Origin: Candidatus Hydrogenedentota bacterium
GTDB taxonomy: Bacteria; Hydrogenedentota; Hydrogenedentia; Hydrogenedentales; JAGMZX01
DNA: 64,000 bases
Assembly: GCA_029556545.1 (NCBI GenBank)
Contig: JAKQEQ010000037.1
Coordinates: forward strand, 1-64,000
Direction: 5' to 3'
Shown: positions 41,352 to 50,376 of the stretch, piece by piece
Numbering within the stretch: the stretch's first letter is position 1
Layout of the letters: each line of letters opens with the position of its first letter
Program-made: the position numbers and the translations under genes
Notes under the pieces: model-generated
Seen by the model: the letters and a program-made list of their open reading frames with translations, nothing else
Database searches by the model: none
Told to the model about the DNA's origin: nothing

Positions 41352-42686
41352 CTAGAAGCGGATCTCCGTCTCAAGGAACAGATAGTCGATGTCTTCGTCC
41401 TCATCCGCGACGAGAGGCGCCAGGCCGTTCAGACCGACCAGGTTGCCTTCTTCGATGCCGTCGTCGGCGAACAGATGAGCCCACCCGGCACGGAAGACGA
41501 GGTCTTCGCTGTACTGGTAGTTGGCATAGAGACCGACTTCAAGACCCAGGTCTTCGTCGGCCGTCCAGCGCCAGAACCACCAGCCGCCTTCCAGTTCCTC
41601 GTCCACTTCCAGGTAGGTCAGGGCGAGGGCGAGGTCAAGGCTCTCGGTCGGCTTGACACTCAGGCCGGCGCGATAGATGAACACGTTCGACAGGTTGGCC
41701 GCCGACACGTTGTCCAGGACTTCGGTGTACTCCCAGTCGGAGAACAGGCGATTGAAGGCCAGATCATCGTCGTCGTTCCACCAGCCCCAGCCGTTGTCCT
41801 GGTCGCCGCCTTCGAACCAGGCGGCACCCAAGTAAATACGGGGCTGCCAGCTGGCGTCGAAGGTGTAACCGAGTTCAAGGTTGACGCCGAACGCGTCGAT
41901 GTCCGCATCGTTGTCCCACCACAGGAATCCGGGCAGGTCCCATTCGCCGAACTGATAAGCCACTTCGGCTTCGAAGTCAAACGCACCGATTTCGCCAGCT
42001 CCGCGGAGGCCGATGGTGTGGAGGTCGATGTCGGCGTTCGTCAGCGACTCGTCATCGCGGATGAACAGCCAGTAGGCGTCGATGACAACGTCCTCGAGGC
42101 CGAGGTAGCTGCCGTAGATGCCGTACAGGTCGACGTCGTCATCGCCGAAGTCCGAGAAGGTCTCGTTCAGCTTGGCCGCGAAGGCGCTGATGCTGACGAT
42201 ATCCGTCCCGTAGTTCAGCAAGAGGGCGTCATAGGACAGGCCGCGGAACAGGGCGCTGGTGTCGTTGTTGCCGAGCAGCCACTCGCTCCCGAACTGCAGT
42301 TCCTGGCGGCCGACGCGCATCATCAGCGGGGTGTCCCACATCTCGCTCGCTTCGATGTACGCCTGGTAGACTTCCACATCATCGCCGCTGGCGGCACGGC
42401 CGTCGACGCCGGTGATGTAATTGGAGCGGAAGTCTTCGCCCCAGATGTCATAGCTGTCGAGCTCGATGAGCGCGCTGACGTTGTCGGTGAAGTCGGCCTT
42501 CACGCTCAGACGGGTGCGTTGTTCGACGAATGCCGTGTCGAGCACGTCCGCTTCGTCCGCTTCCCACACGTTGCCGCGAATGCGGATGTTGCCGCCGACT
42601 GAGACATTCTGCAGTTCGGCGTAGGCGCCGACGCCCATGCACACCACGAGCGCGGCCAGAACGGTTACTTTCATCAGAGAATGCAT
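41352..42686 (-). CDS. AlgE-like outer-membrane beta-barrel porin
   Basis: 444 residues: signal peptide (about 1-23, VTVLAALVVCMGVGAYA), then alternating aromatic/hydrophobic strands throughout and a C-terminal YLFLETEIRF ending in Phe, the signal for outer-membrane insertion. The pattern fits the alginate-export (AlgE)-like porin family. The protein is very acidic and Trp-rich, with many DDD loops. It would form an outer-membrane channel, substrate unknown. ATG at 42686 follows GGAGATT. Confidence 0.8.
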   Translation of the reverse strand: MHSLMKVTVLAALVVCMGVGAYAELQNVSVGGNIRIRGNVWEADEADVLDTAFVEQRTRLSVKADFTDNVSALIELDSYDIWGEDFRSNYITGVDGRAASGDDVEVYQAYIEASEMWDTPLMMRVGRQELQFGSEWLLGNNDTSALFRGLSYDALLLNYGTDIVSISAFAAKLNETFSDFGDDDVDLYGIYGSYLGLEDVVIDAYWLFIRDDESLTNADIDLHTIGLRGAGEIGAFDFEAEVAYQFGEWDLPGFLWWDNDADIDAFGVNLELGYTFDASWQPRIYLGAAWFEGGDQDNGWGWWNDDDDLAFNRLFSDWEYTEVLDNVSAANLSNVFIYRAGLSVKPTESLDLALALTYLEVDEELEGGWWFWRWTADEDLGLEVGLYANYQYSEDLVFRAGWAHLFADDGIEEGNLVGLNGLAPLVADEDEDIDYLFLETEIRF

Positions 42687-43151
42687 GATGCGAAATCTCC
42701 TTCGCTTATGCTTACCGCCTTTCGGCGGTCACACCATGGCGCGCTTTCCAAGGGTCGCCCCACTATATTGGCAACCTCACGCGCCACGCCACTATATATG
42801 GCCACATCCCTTTCCCCGACGCACTGGGAGCAAGCCTTACGCTCGCTGGGGTTTCATCCCTCCTTTCCTCTCCAGTCTGTACGTCGGGCCGGATGCGAAA
42901 AAGCGCTTCTCAGCTCCTTTTTATACAGGGAAACTCACTCAGGAAGGCCCGAGCTTTCCCCTCGCCGACCCGGATGCTAGCATATCGTCGAAGCCATGTC
43001 AAGCGTTTGATCGATCGAAATTTGCTCTGTGGCCGCCGGTTCGGCGCCCCCTTGGCGGGGGGATATTCCGGGTGTTTGCGCCGCGCCTGACACGGCGGAG
43101 CGTTATCTGTTACCCTTGGCGGGAGGCGATGCACGCTTGGGAGGTATGACC
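42687..43151. other. 465-bp divergent intergenic region
   Basis: Between the porin (minus) and the DUF4838 gene (plus). It contains a CCGCC/GGCGG hairpin (42716-42729) and two similar AT cores (CCACTATATTGG and CCACTATATATGG, near 42760-42800) that could be promoter or regulator sites. No gene. Confidence 0.5.
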
Positions 43152-45740
43152 ATGCCGTGGGTGAAAAAGTGGGTGTTCTTGCTGCCGTTGCCGGCCTTGG
43201 CTGGGCTTCCAGCGTCTTCCGGGCCGTATTGGCTTGGGGCGCACGAATACGGCGAGGTGGAGGTCGTGGTGGCGGAGGCGGCCTCGCCTTCGGAGCATTA
43301 TGCGGCGCGGGAGTTCCAGAGGTACTGGGCGCTGTGCACGGGTCACGAGCCGCCGATCCGGGATGTGGCCACGCCCGGCGTGACGACGGTCTGGATTGGG
43401 CGGCTGGGGATGCGCCTGGCGGAGCGGCTGAAGCTCGACGGTCTCGGCGACGATGGTTTCCACCTGCGGACGGCGGTCTTCGAGCAGGAACCGAAAGTCC
43501 CATACCTGACCTTCCGCCACAAGACGCGCTTCCCGTTGCAGGCGCGGCATCTACTAATCGCCGGCGGGTCGCAGCGGGGCACGCTTTACGGGGTGCACCA
43601 GTTTTTCCATGACTATTTCGGCGTGCGGTGGCTCACGCCGGAGACGACCCACGTGCCGCCCGCGCCAGAGGGCGTTCCGGAGATCAACTATCGCTATGCG
43701 CCGCCGATCCCGTATCGGGACACGAATTACTGGGTGTTCACGCGACACCCGGAGTTTGCCGTCGCGCACCGGCTCAACGGCAACAGTGTGGCCGCAATCC
43801 CTGAGGAAATGGGCGGGTTCATGGGCTATGCGGGCGGGTTCTGCCACACGTTTTACGGTCTGGTTGATCCCGACAAGTACTTCGAGACGCATCCCGAGTA
43901 CTTCTCCGAGGTCAACGGGAAGCGGATGCGGCAGTCGCAACTCTGCCTCACTAACCCGGAGGTGGTCCGCATCGCGACGAACAGCGTGCGCGAGCACCTG
44001 CGGAACAATCCGCCGAATCGGCGCATCGTCAGCGTGACCCAGATGGACTGGCCGTTCTGGTGCGAGTGCGCCGATTGCGCCGCCGTGGACGCGCGGGAGG
44101 GATCGCAGGCGGGCACGATGATTCGCTTCGTGAATGCGATCGCCGAGGCCATCGCGGACGAGTTCCCCGAGGCGTTCATCGACACCTTCGCGTACACGTA
44201 CACGCGCAAGCCGCCGAAACACGCGCGGCCACGGGACAACGTCATCGTGCGGCTGTGCTCGATCGAGTGCGATTTCGCGCGGCCGCTCGGGGACCGTTCG
44301 AGCGCCGACAACCGGGCGTTCCAGGAGGATATCCGCCGTTGGCGCCGCATCGCGAAGCATCTTTACATCTGGGACTACACGCAGAATTGGCACGCCTTCC
44401 AGGGGCCGCACCCGAATTTCCAGGTGTTGCAGCCGAACGTGAAGTTCTTCGTCGACAATGGGGTCAGCGGGGTCTTCGAGCAGGCGGCGCACTCGCCGGG
44501 GGCCGATTTCGAGTATCTGAAGGCGTACATCCTCGCGCAGGCGCTGTGGAACCCGGAGGTCGACTGGCGCGCGCTGTACGACGAGTTCCTCGCGTTGTAT
44601 TACCGGGAGGCCGCGCCGTTCATCCGCGAGTATCATCGGCTAATCACGGACAAGGTCTTCGCGGACGACTATGTGTTGGGCATCTTCACGAAGATGGAGT
44701 GGATGGACCACACGACGGTCGAGCGGGCGGAGGCCGTTTTTCAGCGGGCCTTCGCGGCGGTTACGGACCCGGAGATCGTCGAGCGCCTCCGGCGCGCGCA
44801 CTTGCCGGTCCAGTACGCCGCGCTGGTCTGCCCGCCGGAGATCGAGATCGCGGAGGACCACTATGTGCTGCGCCGTCCGCCGAGTCTCAGTTTCGATGAG
44901 TACTGGGGCGTGCTCGCGGGCCACGGGGTGACCCACCTCGGCGACCCGGACATAGAGGCGTTCCGCGAGCGGCTCGAAGGGCGGACGCCGCCGCGCTACC
45001 AGGAAATCCCGTTTGCGCGCCTCGAAAACAAGCGCTACGAGGTGTGGGTCGTTCCCGAGGTCGGCGGATCGGTCGTCCGTTTTCGCGACAAGGAGCGCGA
45101 TCACGAATTGTTGCGGGGGTACGCCGCGTTGAGCGCCGGCAACGGCATGATCCAGGACTGGCGCATCATGGACGCGGACGCGCCGGAAATCGAGAGGCGA
45201 GTCGCGGACCGTTACGAGACGGTCGCGCAGGCGGAGAACAGCGTTTTTGTGCGGGCCGCGCTGGCAAACGGCCTCGTGGTCTCGCGGCAGGTGTCGTTGG
45301 ACGACGAGGGATTGCGCGTCACGCTCGAAGTGAGCAACCACGGCGGGGAATTGGTGGCGCCGCGGGTGAAGTTGCACCCGGAGTTTACTTACGAGGGCAA
45401 GAACTTGCCGGAAATCTGGATCGAGCGCGACGGGATATGGGCGCGGCAGCCGCTACGCTTCGTCACGGGAGACACCGTCGCCTTCGACCGGATCGAGGCC
45501 TCGGGGGTAACGCGCTGGGGTCTGCGCCTGCCGGGGAAGAAGGGTTTTCTCGTCAACGAAGTCGACGCGGACCAATTGGAAGCACTGTTCTATTTCTGTA
45601 ATCGTGCCACGGGCATGGTTAATCTGGAACTGTATCCGAGTCAAGCGCCACTCGAACCCGGCGAGTCTTGCGTCGTGGCGACGGGCTACCGCGTCGAAAA
45701 CCGCCATAAACCGCCGAATCCATCCCATAAGACGCCATAA
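43152..45740 (+). CDS. DUF4838-family secreted protein
   Basis: 862 residues. N-terminal signal peptide (WVFLLPLPALAGLPASS). An N-terminal domain of about 150 residues resembling the alpha-glucuronidase-type N-terminal module is followed by a large DUF4838 TIM-barrel-like region (about 175-500, with the CECADCAAVD segment) and a beta-rich C-terminal part. DUF4838 proteins are putative carbohydrate-active enzymes of unknown substrate. GGGAGG 7 bases before ATG 43152 supports that start. It is followed by a GxGYxYP gene 14 bases downstream, so the two probably form an operon. Confidence 0.8.
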   Translation: MPWVKKWVFLLPLPALAGLPASSGPYWLGAHEYGEVEVVVAEAASPSEHYAAREFQRYWALCTGHEPPIRDVATPGVTTVWIGRLGMRLAERLKLDGLGDDGFHLRTAVFEQEPKVPYLTFRHKTRFPLQARHLLIAGGSQRGTLYGVHQFFHDYFGVRWLTPETTHVPPAPEGVPEINYRYAPPIPYRDTNYWVFTRHPEFAVAHRLNGNSVAAIPEEMGGFMGYAGGFCHTFYGLVDPDKYFETHPEYFSEVNGKRMRQSQLCLTNPEVVRIATNSVREHLRNNPPNRRIVSVTQMDWPFWCECADCAAVDAREGSQAGTMIRFVNAIAEAIADEFPEAFIDTFAYTYTRKPPKHARPRDNVIVRLCSIECDFARPLGDRSSADNRAFQEDIRRWRRIAKHLYIWDYTQNWHAFQGPHPNFQVLQPNVKFFVDNGVSGVFEQAAHSPGADFEYLKAYILAQALWNPEVDWRALYDEFLALYYREAAPFIREYHRLITDKVFADDYVLGIFTKMEWMDHTTVERAEAVFQRAFAAVTDPEIVERLRRAHLPVQYAALVCPPEIEIAEDHYVLRRPPSLSFDEYWGVLAGHGVTHLGDPDIEAFRERLEGRTPPRYQEIPFARLENKRYEVWVVPEVGGSVVRFRDKERDHELLRGYAALSAGNGMIQDWRIMDADAPEIERRVADRYETVAQAENSVFVRAALANGLVVSRQVSLDDEGLRVTLEVSNHGGELVAPRVKLHPEFTYEGKNLPEIWIERDGIWARQPLRFVTGDTVAFDRIEASGVTRWGLRLPGKKGFLVNEVDADQLEALFYFCNRATGMVNLELYPSQAPLEPGESCVVATGYRVENRHKPPNPSHKTP

Positions 45741-45754
45741 AACCACCAAAGCGA

Positions 45755-47479
45755 ATGAAAATCAACAGATCGAAGATCGCGAGGGCGCGCGGCATGAGTG
45801 CAACGTGCTGGTGTGCGATCATGGGCATATCGGTCGCGCGCGTGGCCGTCGCCGGGCCACCTGAGCGGCTTTTCCCGCCGTGTTCGCCCGTTGCGGCTTC
45901 CGTGGACGTAGTCGATTTCCGGGATGCGCCGCCGTCGCGGCGGTTGGCGGCAACCACGCTTCAGGGTCTGGTCAATGGGGGCGCGGAGGCGCGCGTGTAC
46001 CTGCTGCTGCTGCCCACGGATGCGTTCTGGCTGGACCGCATGGTGGAGAAGGGCCAGATTCGCCAAGTGCGCCGGTTGGCGCCGGAGGCGTTCTTCGCAG
46101 AATACGCGCCGCTGGTGCAGCGGGTTTACGCTTACGACGGGGCCCTGCCGGCGACAATCAATGTCGCCACGATGCTGGCCGCGCTCGAAAACGGGGTCGT
46201 GGCCGATCCGGGGGACGCGGGGGCGCTGATGCCGGGCAAGCCGATCGAGCACCTCAGTGGCCGCTGGGCGGATGCGGCCTCCACTTATGAATGGGCCTTC
46301 ATTGAACTGTGGCCGCGGCTGCGCCATGACGTCCTGGCCTGTTACCACCCGAGCGCGAAGATGACGGGGCTCCGGGATTACCTGGTCCGGCAGCGGGTCT
46401 TCACGTTCTGGGTTTCGGCGCCGGGTGATGAGGGCGCGCCGAATCCGGGGCACGCACGGGAGCGCGCGCTGGCGGAGCGCGTGCTGGCGGCGGCGCCGCC
46501 TAATACGGCAATACTCGGATTCTGGTACAGTGGTATTGACTCGGGGATCGGCGAATACGACGGGGTGGGGTTGGCGGGGGAATACGGCAAGATCACGGTG
46601 GTCTCCGACTGGAGCACGAACCTCAGTTTTCTGGGCGGCGTATCCGTGGATTTCGCGCCCATCGCGAAGGCGCAACAGGCGCGCCAGGACATTCAAGAGC
46701 CCGCGTTCGACCCGGAGAAAGTCTACATCGGGTTCAACGTCGTCGAGTCGGGCGACGCCCCCTGCTACCTGCAAACGCGGCAGACGGCGGTGTGGGCCGA
46801 TCCTGACCGGGGGCGGATCCCCATCGGCTGGGGCATGGGCTTGGGGGCGCTCGAATTGATGCCGCCCGTGGCCGCCCATTTCCTGGAGACGGCCACGCCG
46901 AACGATCATTGGTTCGCGGCGATCTCGGGGGCGGGATATGTCCACCCGTATCGGCGTTTCATGAGCCGCGTCGCAGACCCCGGGGCGGGCTGGTCGGCGT
47001 ATCTGCGCTTGACCGAGACCCTGATGGGGCGGGCGGGCTTCGCGGAACTGGGGCTTTACACCGACGCCTGGAAGCCGTATGAGCGGGGCGTGATGGACCC
47101 GGTCACGCTTCGGTTCGCGGAGGGCGTGCCGTCCGCCGCGCTGCTGCTGCTGGGCATGGGCCGGGACGAAGGGGTCACGGCGGCGAACGGGGTTTACACG
47201 ATTGGCGAACGCGGCGTGACGGCGGCGCACATCCTGACGCGCTGGCCCACGGACTACGCCGCGCTGGACCGGGAGACGCGCGTTGCGCGGCTGCTTGGCG
47301 AAATTCGGGAGCAGACGCCGCCCGCGCGCCCGGCCTTCATGCAGGTAATGGCGCTGAGTTGGGCCTATGGTCCGGGCGAGATCGCCGAGGTCGCCGAGGC
47401 GCTCGGGCCGGAATATGAGGCGGTGTCCCTGCCGCAGTTCCGCCGCCTGTGGCGCGCGGCTGCCAGTGTTGGCCGCTGA
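45755..47479 (+). CDS. GxGYxYP-family putative glycoside hydrolase
   Basis: 574 residues with an N-terminal signal-like segment. The family motif appears as SGAGYVHPYR (GxGYxHP) near residue 390. The domain is a predicted glycoside hydrolase of unknown substrate. The ATG at 45755 lacks a clear ribosome binding site; 45794 is an alternative start. It sits 14 bases after the DUF4838 gene, suggesting both act on the same polysaccharide outside the cell. Confidence 0.8.
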   Translation: MKINRSKIARARGMSATCWCAIMGISVARVAVAGPPERLFPPCSPVAASVDVVDFRDAPPSRRLAATTLQGLVNGGAEARVYLLLLPTDAFWLDRMVEKGQIRQVRRLAPEAFFAEYAPLVQRVYAYDGALPATINVATMLAALENGVVADPGDAGALMPGKPIEHLSGRWADAASTYEWAFIELWPRLRHDVLACYHPSAKMTGLRDYLVRQRVFTFWVSAPGDEGAPNPGHARERALAERVLAAAPPNTAILGFWYSGIDSGIGEYDGVGLAGEYGKITVVSDWSTNLSFLGGVSVDFAPIAKAQQARQDIQEPAFDPEKVYIGFNVVESGDAPCYLQTRQTAVWADPDRGRIPIGWGMGLGALELMPPVAAHFLETATPNDHWFAAISGAGYVHPYRRFMSRVADPGAGWSAYLRLTETLMGRAGFAELGLYTDAWKPYERGVMDPVTLRFAEGVPSAALLLLGMGRDEGVTAANGVYTIGERGVTAAHILTRWPTDYAALDRETRVARLLGEIREQTPPARPAFMQVMALSWAYGPGEIAEVAEALGPEYEAVSLPQFRRLWRAAASVGR

Positions 47480-47538
47480 CGCGCGGCCAGGGCTTGCGTG
47501 AGCTTCGAATATCGACGCATTGCCGGAGCGGGGTTGGG

Positions 47539-48624
47539 TCAGCGTTCCGCTTCGAGCGCGCGCCGCTGCACGCTGATGTCGCGCCGGAACCGCGCGACGG
47601 CGCGGTTGTGTTCGTCGAGGGTGCTGCTGAAGGTGTGGGTGCGTCCGTCGGCATTCGAGACGAAGTAGCGGTAGCTGACGTTGGCGGGCTGCAACGCGGC
47701 GCGGAGGCTGGCGCCGCCGGGATTGGCGATGGGACCGGGCGGCAGTCCCGCGTAGCGGTAGGTGTTGTAAGGCGAGTCCGCCTGCTTGTCCGCTTCGAGC
47801 AAGCGTTGGCCGTACTTCCCGAGGGCGTATTGCAGCGTCGCGTCGATTTGGAGCGGCATCCCGGCGTCGATCCGGTTATAGATGACCGCCGCGATGAGGG
47901 GGCGTTCCTCGTCTATCTTGGCTTCCTCCTCGACGAGCGAGGCGACCGTGACCACCGTGAGCGGGTTGACGGCGGGCACATCGCGCGCGAGCCGGACGTA
48001 TTCCGCCTGAAACTGGCGGAACATGCGCTCGACCAGGTCGCGGGCCGTCGGCTCCCGGTCGAAGAAATACGTGTTGGGCATGAGGAACCCTTCGAGGGAC
48101 TCGACCTTGAGGCCGAGTTCCGCGATGAGATCGGGGTCGCGCGCCGCTTCGAGAAACGCATCGGGGTCCTCGAAGAGGGCGGCGGTCTGCGCGAGGGACA
48201 GTCCCTCCGGTATGGTGACGCGGAACCGGTCCACGTCGATGGGGCGGAGCGGGCCTTCATAGAGCGCGTGCAGCAGTTGCAGGGCGCTGAGGCCGTGGGG
48301 GAGTTCGTAGACGCCGTGACGGATGGGCGTGTTCGCCCCGTCGTACTTGAGGGCGATGCGGAAGAAGAATTCGTGGTCGATGAGCCCGGCGTCGGCAAGC
48401 AATTCGCCGACTTTCTGCGCCGGCACGCCTTCCGGCACGATGAACGTGACGGGCGGCCCCGCCACGCCGGGCTGGAGCGCGTGTTCGTAAATGAGCAACG
48501 CGACAAAGCCGACGGCGATCCCGAGCAGGCCCACCACCACCCAGGCAAGCAATACGGCGCGCACCAGCCACAGCGAAAACCGTGACCGCCTGCGCGGCGC
48601 CTGCGCATCCTTTGCGTTCGTCAC
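47539..48624 (-). CDS. mltG: Endolytic murein transglycosylase MltG
   Basis: 361 residues with one N-terminal membrane helix (LWLVRAVLLAWVVVGLLGI), a LysM-like middle and the YceG/MltG catalytic domain containing VASLVEEEAKIDEERP, where the catalytic Glu lies, and IYNRIDAGMPLQID. It cuts nascent peptidoglycan strands to set chain length. No good ATG is available; the GTG at 48624 is chosen. Immediately upstream is a 9-bp-period array (48631-48675) that would encode Ala-Glu-Asp repeats. It follows ruvX on the same strand, a common pairing. Confidence 0.88.
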   Translation of the reverse strand: MTNAKDAQAPRRRSRFSLWLVRAVLLAWVVVGLLGIAVGFVALLIYEHALQPGVAGPPVTFIVPEGVPAQKVGELLADAGLIDHEFFFRIALKYDGANTPIRHGVYELPHGLSALQLLHALYEGPLRPIDVDRFRVTIPEGLSLAQTAALFEDPDAFLEAARDPDLIAELGLKVESLEGFLMPNTYFFDREPTARDLVERMFRQFQAEYVRLARDVPAVNPLTVVTVASLVEEEAKIDEERPLIAAVIYNRIDAGMPLQIDATLQYALGKYGQRLLEADKQADSPYNTYRYAGLPPGPIANPGGASLRAALQPANVSYRYFVSNADGRTHTFSSTLDEHNRAVARFRRDISVQRRALEAER

Positions 48625-48674
48625 TTCTTCCGCGTCCTCCGCGTCCTCCGCGTGTCGCGCGCGTTTCGCGTCGC

Positions 48675-49130
48675 CTACGTTTCTTCCGCCCTCTTCGCGG
48701 CCGCAAGGCGGTCCAGGAACGAGCGCAGAATCTCGGCGGCCGCGACTTGATCGATCACCTTGCGGCGTTTGCGGCCGCGGACCTCCGCCATGCGCAGGGA
48801 GCGCTCCGCCCCGGCCGTGGTGAACCGCTCGTCCACGGTCTCGACCGGTATATCCAGCGCCGCGCGCAGTTGTTCCACGAAGGCGAGCACCTTTTCCGCC
48901 TGCGGGCCGGGTTTGCCCTCGCGGTCGTAGGGCACGCCCACGACGACGCAGACGGCCTCCGTCTCGGCGACGGCGCGACGTACCGCCTCGATATTGGCCG
49001 CCGGGGCGGCCATGGCGATGGTGTCGCGCGGCGACGCGATCATGCGCATGGGGTCGCTGACCGCGACGCCCGTGCGCACTTCGCCCACGTCCAACGCGAG
49101 GACGCGGCCCATTTCCGGCAGAGAGATCAT
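48675..49130 (-). CDS. ruvX: RuvX/YqgF Holliday-junction resolvase-like protein
   Basis: 151 residues with the RNase H-like start RVLALDVGEVRTGVAVSD (Asp at the active site) and the VVGVPYDREGKPG and VDERFTT motifs. YqgF proteins act on rRNA processing and are also predicted junction resolvases. Start is ATG 49130; an internal Met at residue 8 is an alternative. Its stop is directly followed by the array before mltG. Confidence 0.88.
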   Translation of the reverse strand: MISLPEMGRVLALDVGEVRTGVAVSDPMRMIASPRDTIAMAAPAANIEAVRRAVAETEAVCVVVGVPYDREGKPGPQAEKVLAFVEQLRAALDIPVETVDERFTTAGAERSLRMAEVRGRKRRKVIDQVAAAEILRSFLDRLAAAKRAEET

Positions 49131-49438
49131 GGTGTGATTCCGTTTCGTCTCGTGGTCGGGCGCTTACTATACCATCCGCGTCGGTCGGGGGCATCTCACG
49201 GGCCAGCGCGGCATTTTTGCCGCGACCAGAATCTTGCGTCGGCGAGTGCAGTAAGTGACACACCTGGGCCGAAAGGACCAAAAGGACCAAGAGGACCAAA
49301 AGGACGGAAAGAAGGACTTGGTTCGGGCACACGCTTTGCAGGCTTTGCGTCTTGGCGTGAGGGTTCTTCTCTTGCGTCACGCAAGGACACCAAGGTCGCA
49401 AAGAATGCCCCTCCGCGTGGGAATGGGCGAGGGTTCAT
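49131..49438. other. 308-bp gap with two 9-bp-period arrays
   Basis: Between ruvX and the C26 amidotransferase. It holds GACCAAAAG-type units at 49270-49306 and CGCAAGGAC-type units at 49378-49404. No gene I can support. Confidence 0.6.
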
Positions 49439-50299
49439 CTACCGCGGCTGATCTCCCGACGGCGACTCCGCGTGCGCCCGATCCCGTCGTGCGCGGCGCA
49501 CCTCGTCCATGAAGCGCGCGAACAGCGCGTCGAACCGGGCGTCCTTCGCGCGCAGCCGCTCGGGGTGGAACTGGACGCCGAGCATGAACGGCGGTTCCCG
49601 GCGCTCGATGGCCTCGACGAGGCCGTCCTCGGTTCGCGCGGACACGACGAACCCGTCCGCGAGCCGCTTCACCGCTTGATGATGATACGTATTCACGACC
49701 AGCCGCGTGACGCCGAAAACCTCGTGCAGCACCGTGCCTTCCTCGATCACGATGGGATGCTCCCGCCGTTCCTTGCTCGATAACGGGAACCGGTGCGCGA
49801 CCGGCGGGTTCCCCTCGAAATGCGACGGGATGTCCTGGGTGAGCGACCCGCCGAAATGGACGTTCATCACCTGGTGCCCGCGACAAATCCCGAGCACCGG
49901 CAGCCCGCGCTCGATCGCGTAGTCAAGCGCCGTGAATTCGAGTTCGTCCAGCGCCGCATCCGTCTCCTCGAGCTTGTCATGCCGATCCTCGCCGTAGAAC
50001 TTCGGGTCCACGTCGATCCCGCCCGGCAACAACACCCCGTCCAACGACGCGAGCGCCGCGTCGAGCGCCGCCCGATCAAACGACTGCGCCAACACGGCCA
50101 CCGCGCCGCCGTTCTCCTCGATGGCCGCGCGATACCGCCGCAGGTCGTCCTTGCCCTCCCGTTCGAGCCGATCGTGCTGCGCCGTCGTATACACCACGCC
50201 GATGACCGGCGTTTCCGCCGCAGCCCACGCGAGAGCCAGACACAACGACAAGACCGCGAAGATAACGCGCTTGCACCTTGAATGCTTCCTGTCCCGCAT
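49439..50299 (-). CDS. Secreted C26-type glutamine amidotransferase (PuuD-like)
   Basis: 286 residues with a signal peptide (VIFAVLSLCLALAWAAA). Class I amidotransferase: nucleophile Cys in GICRGHQ, catalytic His in VQFHPE, plus LLPGGIDVDP. It resembles gamma-glutamyl-gamma-aminobutyrate hydrolases, but the export signal points to a periplasmic substrate, so the exact reaction is uncertain. ATG after GAGGAGCAACG. Confidence 0.82.
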   Translation of the reverse strand: MRDRKHSRCKRVIFAVLSLCLALAWAAAETPVIGVVYTTAQHDRLEREGKDDLRRYRAAIEENGGAVAVLAQSFDRAALDAALASLDGVLLPGGIDVDPKFYGEDRHDKLEETDAALDELEFTALDYAIERGLPVLGICRGHQVMNVHFGGSLTQDIPSHFEGNPPVAHRFPLSSKERREHPIVIEEGTVLHEVFGVTRLVVNTYHHQAVKRLADGFVVSARTEDGLVEAIERREPPFMLGVQFHPERLRAKDARFDALFARFMDEVRRARRDRAHAESPSGDQPR

Positions 50300-50376
50300 C
50301 GTTGCTCCTCTGTTCGCGCCCTACGCCGTGGCATAGGCGACCCGCCCATGATTCAGGGGTCGCCCTCGGAAGTCAA

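Noticed and set aside
47449-48585. 378-codon plus-strand frame over mltG
   Set aside because: Shadow of MltG, which has its catalytic motif and membrane helix.
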